This document shows, piece after piece, positions 23,189 to 31,030 of a stretch of 64,000 nucleotides of DNA; within the stretch, counting starts at the first letter, position 1; each line of letters begins with the position of its first letter. Source of the DNA: Jatrophihabitans sp. (GTDB lineage: Bacteria; Actinomycetota; Actinomycetes; Mycobacteriales; Jatrophihabitantaceae); the NCBI GenBank assembly GCA_036399055.1, contig DASWNX010000029.1, positions 1 through 64,000 of the forward strand, given 5' to 3'. Under the pieces are notes generated by a model. The model was not told the DNA's origin and made no database searches. It was given only the letters and a program-made list of their open reading frames with translations. The position numbers and the translations under genes were made by a program.

Positions 23189-26002
23189 GTGACCTCGGAC
23201 CCGACGCGGCCCCCGCGGCTGCCGGGCCTTGACCCGGCCTGGTCGCGCACGGTCGAGGTGGCCGGCGCCGACGGCCGGCGCCGGCGCTGGCACGTGCTGG
23301 ACTCGGCGCCGGAGGCCGACTCGGAGCACGGGACCGGCTCGGCCTCCGAGGCCGGCTCAGTCTTTGGGGCCGGCTCGGCCTCCGAGGCCGGCTCAGTCTT
23401 CGGGGCTGGCTCGGCGGCGCAACGCCCGACGTTGCTCTGCCTGCACGGCAACCCCACCTGGTCCTACCTGTGGCGACGGATGCTGGTGGCCGCGCCACGC
23501 GGCTGGCGGGTCATCGCCCCCGACCAGCTGGGCATGGGCTATTCCGAACGGCCCGACACCGCCAGCACCCTGGCCGACCGGGTCCGCCAGCTGGGCGAGC
23601 TGACAGCCGCGATGGGCGTCACCGGCCCTGTGGTGACACTGGCCCATGACTGGGGCGGCATCATCTCCCTCGGCTGGGCGCTGGAGCATCGCGACCAGGT
23701 CAAAGCCGTCGTGCTGACCAACACCGCGGTGCACCAGCCCGAGGACTCCCGGCCACCGGCGCTGATCCGGCTGGCGCACCTGTCGGCGCTGCGTGACCTG
23801 CTGTGCGTCCGGACGCCGGTGTTCCTGCGCAGCGCCACGGCCCTGTCCTGGCCGCCACTGGACCGCGAGGTCCGGGCCGCCTTCGCCGCCCCGTACCGCG
23901 GGGCTGGCCGGCGACGGGCGATCGGAGAGTTCGTCGCCGACATCCCGTTCGCGGCGACAGACCCGAGCCACCCCGCGCTGGAGGCCATCAGCTCCGGCAT
24001 GACCGGGTGGCAGGTGCCCGCGTTGCTGTTGTGGGGGCCGCGTGATCCGGTCTTCGGCGAGCAGTACCTGCGCGATCTGATGACCCGGCTGCCACATGCG
24101 GATCTGCACCGCTACGCCAGCGCCTCGCACCTGCTGCCCGAGGACGCCCCCCGCTACGCCGAGCACGTCGCGGACTGGTTGCGTCAGCTCGACATCGGCA
24201 GGCAGACCGCGGCCGCGGTGGGCGAGCTGCCCGCGGCCGCGCCGAGTGCCGTGGCCGCCGAGCAGGCCCCGCCCGCCGGAGGCGGCTCGATCCCGGTCTG
24301 GCAGGCGCTGACCGACCGCGCCTCGAGCACCCCGCACGAGACGGCGATCGCCGAGGTCGGCGGCGCGAGCATCAGCTGGGCCGAGCTGGAGCAGCGGGTC
24401 CGCCAGGCCGCGGCGGCCCTGGTCGCCGGCGGCGTGCGGCCGGGCCAGCGACTGGCGCTGCTCGTCCCTCCCTCGATCGAGCTGACCGTGGCCGTGTACG
24501 CCGGGTGGCGGGCCGGCGCGGTTCTCGTGGTGGCCGACAAGGGCCTGGGGCTGCGCGGCATGGGGCGCGCGCTGCGCGGCGCGAACCTGCACCACGTGGT
24601 CGGCGCCACCCCGGGCTTGGCCGCCGCGGCCGCTATGCGGCTGCCCGGAAAGCGCTGGCTGGCCGGGCCGGCGACCGACGCTCAACGCCGGGTCCTGAAG
24701 GTGGCCGGCGACCTGTCCGCCGTGCCCGGCGCCGTCGGCGACCGCGCCTGGCTGACCGAGGTGACCACACAGGCCGGGGCGCCCTCGCTGCCGGAAGTGG
24801 CTGACCACGCCGAGGCCGCGGTCGTGTTCACCTCCGGAGCGACCGGCCCAGCCAAGGGCGTGCTGTACCTGCACCGCCAGGTCCAGGCGCAGCTGAACGT
24901 GGTGCGCCAGACCTACCGGCTCACCGAGCACGACCGGATCGTCGCCGGGTTCGCGCCGTTCGCGCTGCTGGGCCCGGCGTTGGGCGTCGGCTCGGCGGTG
25001 CCGGCGACCGACGTCACCAAGCCCGCGACGCTGACCGCCGCCGCCCTGGCCGACGCTGCCCAGGCGATCGGAGCCAGCGTGGTGTTCGCCTCGCCCGCGG
25101 CGTTGCGGACCGTGGCAGCCACCGCCGGCGCTCTGGACTCCGGCCAACGCGCGGCGCTGGCCCGGGTCCGGCTGCTGATGTCGGCCGGCGCTCCGGTGCC
25201 GGTGGAGCTGCTGCGCCGGCTGGGCGAGCTGCTGCCGGCAGCCGAGGCCCACACCCCCTACGGCATGACCGAGGTGCTGCCGGTCACCGACGTGTCACTG
25301 CCCGAGCTGGAGCAGGCCGGACCTGGCGACGGCGTCTGCGTCGGGCGGCCAGTCGCCGGCGTGGAGATCGAGATCAGCGCTCTGGACGCGCTGGGCCAGG
25401 ACGTCGGCAAGCTGAGCGCCGAGCCGGACGTGGTCGGCGAGATCTGCGTGCGAGCCGCCCACGCCAAGCTCCGTTACGACGCGTTGTGGGCCACCGAGCG
25501 GGTGAGCTCACGCGACGCCGGCTGGCACCGCACCGGTGACGTCGGGCGCCTCGACGACGCCGGCCGGCTGTGGGTGCAGGGCCGGCTTCAGCATCTGATC
25601 ACCACAGCAGAGGGCCTGCTGACTCCGGTCGGCCTGGAGCAGCGGATCGAGGCGGTGGCCGGGGTCTCGGCCGCGGCGGTCGTCGGCGTGGGACCGGTCG
25701 GAATCCAGCAGCTGGTGGCCATCGTCGTCGCCGACGGGCCTGAGCAGCGCGGACGGAAGCTGGTCCGGCGAGCGTTGGGCGGGCGAGCGCTGGGCCAGGG
25801 AGCGCTGGGCCGGGGAGCGCTGGGGCACAAGGTCTCGGTGGCCGGCATCGAGCTGGCCGACGCCGTCCGGTCAGCGGTCGACGTCCCGGTCGCGGCGGTG
25901 TTGCTGATCGGCGCGCTTCCGGTCGACATCCGGCACGCGTCCAAGGTCGACCGCACGGCGCTGGCCGCGTGGGCTCAGAAGGCGCTGGCCGGCCGGTCGT
26001 GA
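23189..26002 (+). CDS. oleBC: OleBC fusion: beta-lactone decarboxylase and beta-lactone synthetase
   Basis: A 937-aa fusion. Residues ~1-335 are OleB, a haloalkane-dehalogenase-like alpha/beta hydrolase: LHGNPTWSYLWRR, nucleophile D154 in AHDWGG and His 314 in SASHLLP. It decarboxylates the beta-lactone to the cis-olefin. Residues ~370-937 are OleC, an ANL-type ligase that closes the beta-lactone using ATP: P-loop FTSGATGPAKG near 546, TPYGMTE near 688 and WHRTGDVGRLDD. OleBC fusions are known in actinobacteria. Oddities: two exact-length 12-aa repeats inserted in OleB (23336-23407) and a pentapeptide repeat near the OleC C-terminus (25769-25828). The GTG start sits behind GGCGGTGAC. Confidence 0.9.
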   Translation: MTSDPTRPPRLPGLDPAWSRTVEVAGADGRRRRWHVLDSAPEADSEHGTGSASEAGSVFGAGSASEAGSVFGAGSAAQRPTLLCLHGNPTWSYLWRRMLVAAPRGWRVIAPDQLGMGYSERPDTASTLADRVRQLGELTAAMGVTGPVVTLAHDWGGIISLGWALEHRDQVKAVVLTNTAVHQPEDSRPPALIRLAHLSALRDLLCVRTPVFLRSATALSWPPLDREVRAAFAAPYRGAGRRRAIGEFVADIPFAATDPSHPALEAISSGMTGWQVPALLLWGPRDPVFGEQYLRDLMTRLPHADLHRYASASHLLPEDAPRYAEHVADWLRQLDIGRQTAAAVGELPAAAPSAVAAEQAPPAGGGSIPVWQALTDRASSTPHETAIAEVGGASISWAELEQRVRQAAAALVAGGVRPGQRLALLVPPSIELTVAVYAGWRAGAVLVVADKGLGLRGMGRALRGANLHHVVGATPGLAAAAAMRLPGKRWLAGPATDAQRRVLKVAGDLSAVPGAVGDRAWLTEVTTQAGAPSLPEVADHAEAAVVFTSGATGPAKGVLYLHRQVQAQLNVVRQTYRLTEHDRIVAGFAPFALLGPALGVGSAVPATDVTKPATLTAAALADAAQAIGASVVFASPAALRTVAATAGALDSGQRAALARVRLLMSAGAPVPVELLRRLGELLPAAEAHTPYGMTEVLPVTDVSLPELEQAGPGDGVCVGRPVAGVEIEISALDALGQDVGKLSAEPDVVGEICVRAAHAKLRYDALWATERVSSRDAGWHRTGDVGRLDDAGRLWVQGRLQHLITTAEGLLTPVGLEQRIEAVAGVSAAAVVGVGPVGIQQLVAIVVADGPEQRGRKLVRRALGGRALGQGALGRGALGHKVSVAGIELADAVRSAVDVPVAAVLLIGALPVDIRHASKVDRTALAAWAQKALAGRS
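23336..23407 (+). repeat. tandem 36-bp repeat inside oleB
   Basis: Two adjacent 36-bp copies (23336-23371 and 23372-23407) differ at two bases and encode GSASEAGSVFGA twice. The insert lies just before the LHGNPTW strand of the hydrolase domain, at a surface turn, so it probably lengthens a loop. The near identity suggests recent slippage duplication. Confidence 0.85.
25769..25828 (+). repeat. four 15-bp tandem repeats inside oleC
   Basis: Four imperfect 15-bp units with core GAGCGCTGGG encode pentapeptides of the type GRALG/QGALG. They lie in the C-terminal subdomain of OleC. The core resembles the 15-bp array at 27021-27125. Confidence 0.8.
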
Positions 26003-26967
26003 GGGTCCTGCTGACCGGCGCGAGCGGCATGCTCGGCAGGGCCACGGCGCTGGCGTTGCTGGCTGAGGGCGCCGAGCTGACGGTGCTGCAACGGCGCCCG
26101 AGCGGCTTGGCCTGCCGGGAGGTGCTGGCCGACGTCAGCGACCCGGCAGCGGTGCGGCACGCCGCCGAGGGACAGGACGCGGTGCTGCACCTGGCTGCCA
26201 AGGTGGACGTGGTCGGGCCGTGGGCGGAGTACGAGCGCGTCAACGTCGGCGGGACGAGCGCGGTGATCGAGGCGTGCCGGCAGCACCGGGTGCCCGTCCT
26301 GGTGCACGTCTCCACCCCCGCGGTGGCCCATGCCGGACGGTCGCTGGTCGGCGCCGGCGCCGGGGCCGCTGACCCGCAACGCGCCAGGGGGCACTACGCG
26401 CGATCCAAGGCGATGGCAGAGACCCTTGCGTTGCAGGCCGATTCTTCCGAGCTGGCGGTCCTGGCGATCCGGCCGCACCTGGTGTGGGGTCCCGGTGACA
26501 CCCAGTTGGTGGCGCCCATCGTGGAGCGGGCGCAGGCCGGTCGGCTGCCGCTGATCGGGTCGGGGGCGGCGCTGATCGACACGACCTACGTCGACAACGC
26601 CGTCGAGGCGCTGCTGGCCGCGCTGGCTGCCTGCGGCGAGGTCCACGGCGAGGCGCTGGTGGTGTCCAACGGCGAGCCGCGGCCGGTCGCCGAAATCCTT
26701 CGGCGGGTCTGCCGTGCGGCCGGGACGCCCGGGCCGCGCGGCCGGGTGCCCTTCGCGGTGGCCAACGTCCTCGGCGCGGTGATCGAGGCCGGCTGGGCGG
26801 CGACGGGTCGCCGCGACACTCCACCGCTGAATCGCTTTTTGGCCGAGCAGCTGGCGACCGCGCACTGGTTCGACCAGCGCCGGACCCGCCAGGCCCTGCG
26901 GTGGCGTCCCCGGGTGAGCCTGGATGAGGGCTTCACCAGGCTGGCCACGCACTACGCGCGCCCGTGA
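25999..26967 (+). CDS. oleD: OleD, 2-alkyl-3-oxoalkanoate reductase
   Basis: A 322-aa extended SDR/epimerase-type reductase that converts the OleA ketoacid to the 2-alkyl-3-hydroxyacid for OleC. Cofactor loop LTGASGMLGRA; active-site YARSK (YxxxK) in GHYARSKAMAETL; RPHLVWGPGDTQLV and a substrate-side IDTTYVDNAVEAL. GTG 25999 overlaps the oleBC stop by 4 nt, so I chose it over an upstream in-frame GTG. Completes the olefin pathway OleA-OleD-OleC-OleB. Confidence 0.9.
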   Translation: MRVLLTGASGMLGRATALALLAEGAELTVLQRRPSGLACREVLADVSDPAAVRHAAEGQDAVLHLAAKVDVVGPWAEYERVNVGGTSAVIEACRQHRVPVLVHVSTPAVAHAGRSLVGAGAGAADPQRARGHYARSKAMAETLALQADSSELAVLAIRPHLVWGPGDTQLVAPIVERAQAGRLPLIGSGAALIDTTYVDNAVEALLAALAACGEVHGEALVVSNGEPRPVAEILRRVCRAAGTPGPRGRVPFAVANVLGAVIEAGWAATGRRDTPPLNRFLAEQLATAHWFDQRRTRQALRWRPRVSLDEGFTRLATHYARP

Positions 26968-27020
26968 TGGCTATCCAGCGATGAGCCACCTTGAGCCGAC
27001 CCCGGCTCAAGGCCTCCGGG

Positions 27021-27125
27021 TCTGAACGCTTACTGCCTGAGCACTTCACTTCTGAGCGTTTACTGTCCGAGCGCTGACTGCCCGAGCGCTGACTGCCCGA
27101 GCGCTGACTGCCTGAGCGCTTACTG
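27021..27125 (+). repeat. seven 15-bp tandem repeats abutting a start codon
   Basis: Seven consecutive 15-bp units with consensus YYYGAGCGCTNACTG; copies at 27081 and 27096 are identical and the outer ones diverged. The array ends seven bases before the ATG of the flavoprotein gene. Each unit contains the palindrome AGCGCT. Read in the frame of the downstream gene it is open (SADCP-type pentapeptides) but has no ATG, GTG or TTG. Could be a multi-site operator, a translation-affecting leader or simple slippage. Confidence 0.85.
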
Positions 27126-27132
27126 TGGCGGG

Positions 27133-28272
27133 ATGGGCCGCCCCGCACCTCACGCTGACTACGACGTGATCGTGGTGGGCGCCGGCCCGGCAGGGTGCGC
27201 GGCCGCGGCGGCGCTGGCGCAGGAAGCGCCGCAGTTGTCGGTGCTGGTGGTGGATCGAGCTGACTTCCCGCGGGACAAGCCGTGCGGCGACGGCATCGCC
27301 CACGAGGTCACTCAGGTGCTGTCAGATCTGGATTTCGACGTCGAGCGGGTCTTCGACGGCGCCGCCGAAATCGGCGAGCTGGCGCTGCGCTCACCCAGCG
27401 GAGTGCAGGTGCGCCGGCAGATGCGTCATCGGGTGCATGTGGCGCCACGGCGGATCTTCGACGCCCGGCTGGTGGACGAGGTGCGCCGCTGCGGGATCGA
27501 GGTCCGGCGGCACTCGGCGCGCACGGTCGAGGTGACGGCTGACGGGGTGCGGCTGGACTCGTTGCGTGCCCGGGTGGTGATCGGGGCCGACGGCGCGGAG
27601 TCCGTGGTCCGCCGGGCTGCCGCCAGGCCGCGGCCAGGCCGGGTGGCGCTGGCGATCCGCGGATACGCCCCGGAGTTGCCGGAGCTCGCCGGCGCCCAAT
27701 ACATCACGATGACCGATCGGCATTGGCCTGCCTACGCCTGGAGCTTTCCGATCGGCGACGGCCGGGCCAACGTCGGCTACGGCGAGCTGCTGGGTGACCG
27801 GCCGTTGAGCCGGGCCGATCTGATCGCCGGCATGCATGGGTTGATGCCCGGCCTGGCCACGCCCTCAGACCTCAGGGCTCACCGGTTGCCGCTGTCGTCC
27901 GGGCGGCCGCCCATTCCGGACGGGCCGGTGCTGTTGGCCGGTGACGCGCAGTCGATGATCAACCCTTTCACCGGCGAGGGAATCTTCTACGCGGTGGTCT
28001 CCGGTGAGCTGGCCGGCCGGGCCGCGGCGCAGGCCCTGACCGGCGGCGGGAACCCCGGTCTGCTGTACCGGGCGGCGACCTGCCGCCGGCTGGGCCGGCA
28101 CCTGCGGCACACCTCCGCGCTGGCGCGGCTCGGCGGGTGGCCAGCGCTGGTCGACGCCGGCCTGCGCGCCGGGCGTGCCGATCAGCGCGCCTTCGACGAC
28201 CTGGTGCGCTTCGGCCTGGCCGACGGGCTGCTCACTCCCCGGCTGCTCAGCCGGTTGCGGTTTCGCGGCTGA
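27133..28272 (+). CDS. FAD-dependent oxidoreductase, geranylgeranyl reductase family
   Basis: A 379-aa flavoprotein. The N-terminal FAD-binding motif is VIVVGAGPAGCAAA, followed by the family signature DKPCGDG (PxxCGG-type) near residue 50, and the second FAD motif LLAGDAQSMINPFTGEGI near 275. These define the geranylgeranyl reductase/digeranylgeranylglycerophospholipid reductase group, which saturates isoprenoid double bonds. It is 165 bp downstream of oleD on the same strand, preceded by the 15-bp repeat array with only TGGCGGG as a possible ribosome binding site. It might act on isoprenoids (menaquinone, carotenoids) or on the olefin products; the second is speculation. Confidence 0.87.
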   Translation: MGRPAPHADYDVIVVGAGPAGCAAAAALAQEAPQLSVLVVDRADFPRDKPCGDGIAHEVTQVLSDLDFDVERVFDGAAEIGELALRSPSGVQVRRQMRHRVHVAPRRIFDARLVDEVRRCGIEVRRHSARTVEVTADGVRLDSLRARVVIGADGAESVVRRAAARPRPGRVALAIRGYAPELPELAGAQYITMTDRHWPAYAWSFPIGDGRANVGYGELLGDRPLSRADLIAGMHGLMPGLATPSDLRAHRLPLSSGRPPIPDGPVLLAGDAQSMINPFTGEGIFYAVVSGELAGRAAAQALTGGGNPGLLYRAATCRRLGRHLRHTSALARLGGWPALVDAGLRAGRADQRAFDDLVRFGLADGLLTPRLLSRLRFRG

Positions 28273-28743
28273 GCGTGTGAGTTGCTTGGCCTGGCGTCGG
28301 GAAGCTTGGGCTCTGGCCTGCGAGGCGAGGGTGGCGGATCGTCCGGCATGGTTCACCTACTCACAAGATCGAGGATCAAAGCCACTATCTCGATGAAGAA
28401 GGCACTTGATGCAGCAAAGTTAAGCAACTCAGGTGGGTTCACCTTGGGACGATTCTGGTCGTACTTATCGCCGAGGCAGAGCGCTAGATCGCGTTCCACA
28501 TCGGAGGGCGACGCCCTGTCCTGTTAGGCCCACGACACCAGCTCGCCGGCGCCGCGTTGCTGCGTTAGTTGCGTTATTGCTGCGTTAGCAGCAATGCAGG
28601 TTTTGCACGAGCAGGGTGGCCAACGCCTGCGAGTTATTGCAATCGGCCGGCGGTGGGCGAATGATGTGGGATGGACAGCCGTACGGCAGGTAGGTGTGGC
28701 GCGGTTCGAATTGTCCAGCGGGATCTGGGTGGGGGCGGTACCC
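28273..28743. other. non-coding stretch at the left edge of the accessory region
   Basis: 471 bp without a supportable gene. Base composition is less GC-rich than the neighbours, notably 28340-28520. It contains the TTGCTGCGTTAG repeats listed separately. An open frame runs from ATG 28594 into the next CDS, but GTG 28744 looks like the better start, so its promoter is probably here. Confidence 0.5.
28557..28594. repeat. TTGCTGCGTTAG direct repeats with perfect hairpin
   Basis: TTGCTGCGTTAG occurs at 28557-28568 and 28577-28588, with a half copy TTGCGTTA between. The second copy forms a perfect TTGCTGC-GTTA-GCAGCAA hairpin at 28577-28594. It lies just at the edge of the unusual cassette, so an attachment site or regulatory element is possible. 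Confidence 0.6.
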
Positions 28744-29817
28744 GTGAGCCTCGGGGTGTTTCAAGAGAGTCGCGGAATACTGCTAGCCGGTCGCGAACTT
28801 GATGAGGCCGTCTCAGCGGGCGAAGAAGGCATTGCCACCTATCAGCAACAACTGCTCAACGCCGCGCTCGCGTGGGAAGCCGGCGGAGTTGTCGCCGGAT
28901 TCGAGGCGAGCGACGACGAGAAGGCGCGATCGAGCGAGGAGATCCTCGAGGACGAACTCTCCGAAGCGCTGGTCGAGCTGGAAATCGGCAACGTGCTGCT
29001 CGCCGGATCGGCGGTCACGGAAACGGCGGAGCCTGCTGGAAGCGCCGCGCTCGCCAACGCAGTCGACGGGCTGGCGGCCGCTCGCCAGGCGGCCGGCCCG
29101 CAGCCATCGTCCACAATTCGCGCCTTCAAAGGTAAAGACACCAAATCGCCGCAGGACTTCTTCGTCGCGCTTTCACAATTCGAGGCCGACGTCGTGGCTC
29201 GCACGACCGGGGTCGTCAAGCACGCGCTCAGCGGGCTCGGCGGGATCCCGGCCTCCCAGGTGCAGTCAGTGCTTAGGGGGGTCGCGTCCGCCATGCCGGA
29301 TCTGGGCGCCCTCATCCAAGCCGGCCTGAGGGCGGTCCGCAGAGCCGTGGACAAATTGACCCGGCTCGTCCCGGACGCCCTTCACTCCACGGTCGGCGAC
29401 TGGGCGAAGAAGTGGTGGGGCGCGCACGGCGCCGAGCAGATTGACGCCGCGGTGCGAAGGGCGTTGTCCGTGGACGCGCTCGACCGCGAGATCGCCGGCG
29501 TGTTCCGCCCCGGAGGCCAGCTGCCGCGCGCCGAGAGATTGCAGGGCGGCAGCGACGAACTTGCTGCGCTGGACGAGCGGCATGCCAGGCTCGCGAAGAC
29601 GATCGAGCGGATCGTGTCAGCGCTCGGCCAGGCGCTGGGTCCGCTGGCGGCTCTGTTCCCGGCCGCCGCCGCATGGATCTACGTCTCCGGGGGCAGCGGC
29701 CTCTTGGCAGCGGCAGGTATCGCGATCTGGGTGGGCCGCGACTACCTGGACAGCGAAGTGCCATTCGCGCGGGTGGCCGGCGTCCGGTCGATCCTCGCGA
29801 CGACCGTCGGCCCCTAA
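28744..29817 (+). CDS. unknown protein, first gene of metalloprotease/TPR cassette
   Basis: I do not recognise the family. With GTG 28744 (preceded by GGGGGCGG) it is 357 aa; an in-frame ATG at 28594 would give 407. The N-terminal third is acidic and helical (ASDDEKARSSEEILEDELSE), the middle is amphipathic helical, and the C-terminal ~60 residues hold a hydrophobic stretch (LAALFPAAAAWIYVSGGSG, then LLAAAGIAIWVGRDYL) able to form a membrane hairpin. No signal peptide. The next gene starts one base after the stop, so the two are co-translated. Possible roles: membrane anchor or membrane-acting partner of the protease. Confidence 0.7.
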   Translation: MSLGVFQESRGILLAGRELDEAVSAGEEGIATYQQQLLNAALAWEAGGVVAGFEASDDEKARSSEEILEDELSEALVELEIGNVLLAGSAVTETAEPAGSAALANAVDGLAAARQAAGPQPSSTIRAFKGKDTKSPQDFFVALSQFEADVVARTTGVVKHALSGLGGIPASQVQSVLRGVASAMPDLGALIQAGLRAVRRAVDKLTRLVPDALHSTVGDWAKKWWGAHGAEQIDAAVRRALSVDALDREIAGVFRPGGQLPRAERLQGGSDELAALDERHARLAKTIERIVSALGQALGPLAALFPAAAAWIYVSGGSGLLAAAGIAIWVGRDYLDSEVPFARVAGVRSILATTVGP

Positions 29818-29818
29818 C

Positions 29819-31024
29819 ATGGCCGATAACGAAGCCGCGCCGGAGCTTCTTGAGCGTGCGCCGACACAGATTTTCCTCGGCCGGGTCGCGCTCCAGCGCG
29901 ACCGGCTGCTGGCGGCGGGCGCCGCAGCTGACCGGGTAGCCGACGAGATCCCCGCGTTCGGCCACGTGACACGAGCCGCCCTGAAAGCGGCGCTCAGGGA
30001 GACCGATCAGGCGCTGGCGGAACTCGCCGAGCGGATAGACCGGCGGGGGCTGACCGACACCCGACTGGAAAGGTTCGCGATGCTGAGGACCGCCACCGAC
30101 CGTGTCGTCGGCGAGTGCTTCGCGCTCGCCGCAGGCGTCCTCACCCGTAAAGCCGGCCTCGACGGCGATGCCTGTCGCGAGGCAGACGAGTTCATCGCAG
30201 AACTCGCGTCGCTGATCAACCCCAGCTTGGCCCGTCCGACCGTTCCCGGCGAAGAGGAATTCTTGCACCGCGGCGTCGACGTCATCCGGCGACGCCTGCC
30301 GGACAACGGTGTCTGGGATCTGGCGGTCATGGCCCACGAGTTCGGGCATGTGCTCGTCGCGCATCACCAGCGATGGGACACCACCAACGACGCCAAGATC
30401 GACATGCAGTCGATGGTCGAAGAGGGATGGGCCGCATACCCCCGCGCTCCGAGCGAGGAGTTGTTCTGCGACGCCTTCGCCACGTTCGTGCTCGGCCCGG
30501 CCTACGCCGCAGCGCTCGTCCTGCACCGTCTCGACCCAGCCGAGCAGACCGCGCCCGCCTCGTCGGGCACGCACCCGCCGGACGCCGCCCGCGCTGTCGT
30601 CGTGCTCGAGGCGCTCGGCCGCCTGGCCGTCGAAGAGACCTCAGAGACCCGCGTGCCGTTACTGCATCAATATCTCACCGCGGCATGGGCGTCCCTACAG
30701 GCGCAGTCGCCGGCATCGTTGCGGCTCTCAGACGATGACCACCTATCGCTCACGATGAGGACGCGCCGCGCTCACAATGATCTTGCGCGTTGGCTAGAGC
30801 CTGCTCAATTTCATTGGCCGAGCATGACGATCCAAGAGGTCCGCAAGCATCTGGAGGGCCAGCAGCCGACAGCCGGCTCCGCGCCGCGCGCCACGATTCG
30901 CGAGGTCTTGAACGCAGCTTGGTTGAGCCGCGTCGAAGCCTGGCAAACGAACTGCGGACTCGCCGAGGGACTCGAGACGCGCGCACGCGAGGCGATCTGC
31001 AGGACGGCTCAGAGGAATGAGTGA
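29819..31024 (+). CDS. zinc metalloprotease-like protein, HEFGH type
   Basis: A 401-aa protein without signal peptide. The N-terminal ~150 residues are helical. A gluzincin active site follows: H173-E174-F175-G176-H177, then E214xxxD218 in EELFCDAFATFVLGP as third ligand, 36 residues later. Downstream HPPDAARA resembles HPIAALR in the protease encoded at 49415-50665, which has identical spacing. The set of residues for zinc binding and catalysis is complete. The C-terminal part is helical. Substrate unknown. Part of a four-gene co-directional cassette; the next protein looks like an inactive copy. Confidence 0.75.
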   Translation: MADNEAAPELLERAPTQIFLGRVALQRDRLLAAGAAADRVADEIPAFGHVTRAALKAALRETDQALAELAERIDRRGLTDTRLERFAMLRTATDRVVGECFALAAGVLTRKAGLDGDACREADEFIAELASLINPSLARPTVPGEEEFLHRGVDVIRRRLPDNGVWDLAVMAHEFGHVLVAHHQRWDTTNDAKIDMQSMVEEGWAAYPRAPSEELFCDAFATFVLGPAYAAALVLHRLDPAEQTAPASSGTHPPDAARAVVVLEALGRLAVEETSETRVPLLHQYLTAAWASLQAQSPASLRLSDDDHLSLTMRTRRAHNDLARWLEPAQFHWPSMTIQEVRKHLEGQQPTAGSAPRATIREVLNAAWLSRVEAWQTNCGLAEGLETRAREAICRTAQRNE

Positions 31025-31030
31025 TGCGCG

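Noticed and set aside
27021..27125. 15-bp repeat array considered as a CRISPR array
   Set aside because: Units are contiguous with no spacers and are too short; no cas genes are nearby.
28594..28743. Earlier start of the first cassette gene at ATG 28594
   Set aside because: The ATG lies in the GCAGCAA hairpin with no ribosome binding site; GTG 28744 has GGGGGCGG before it. Not fully excluded.
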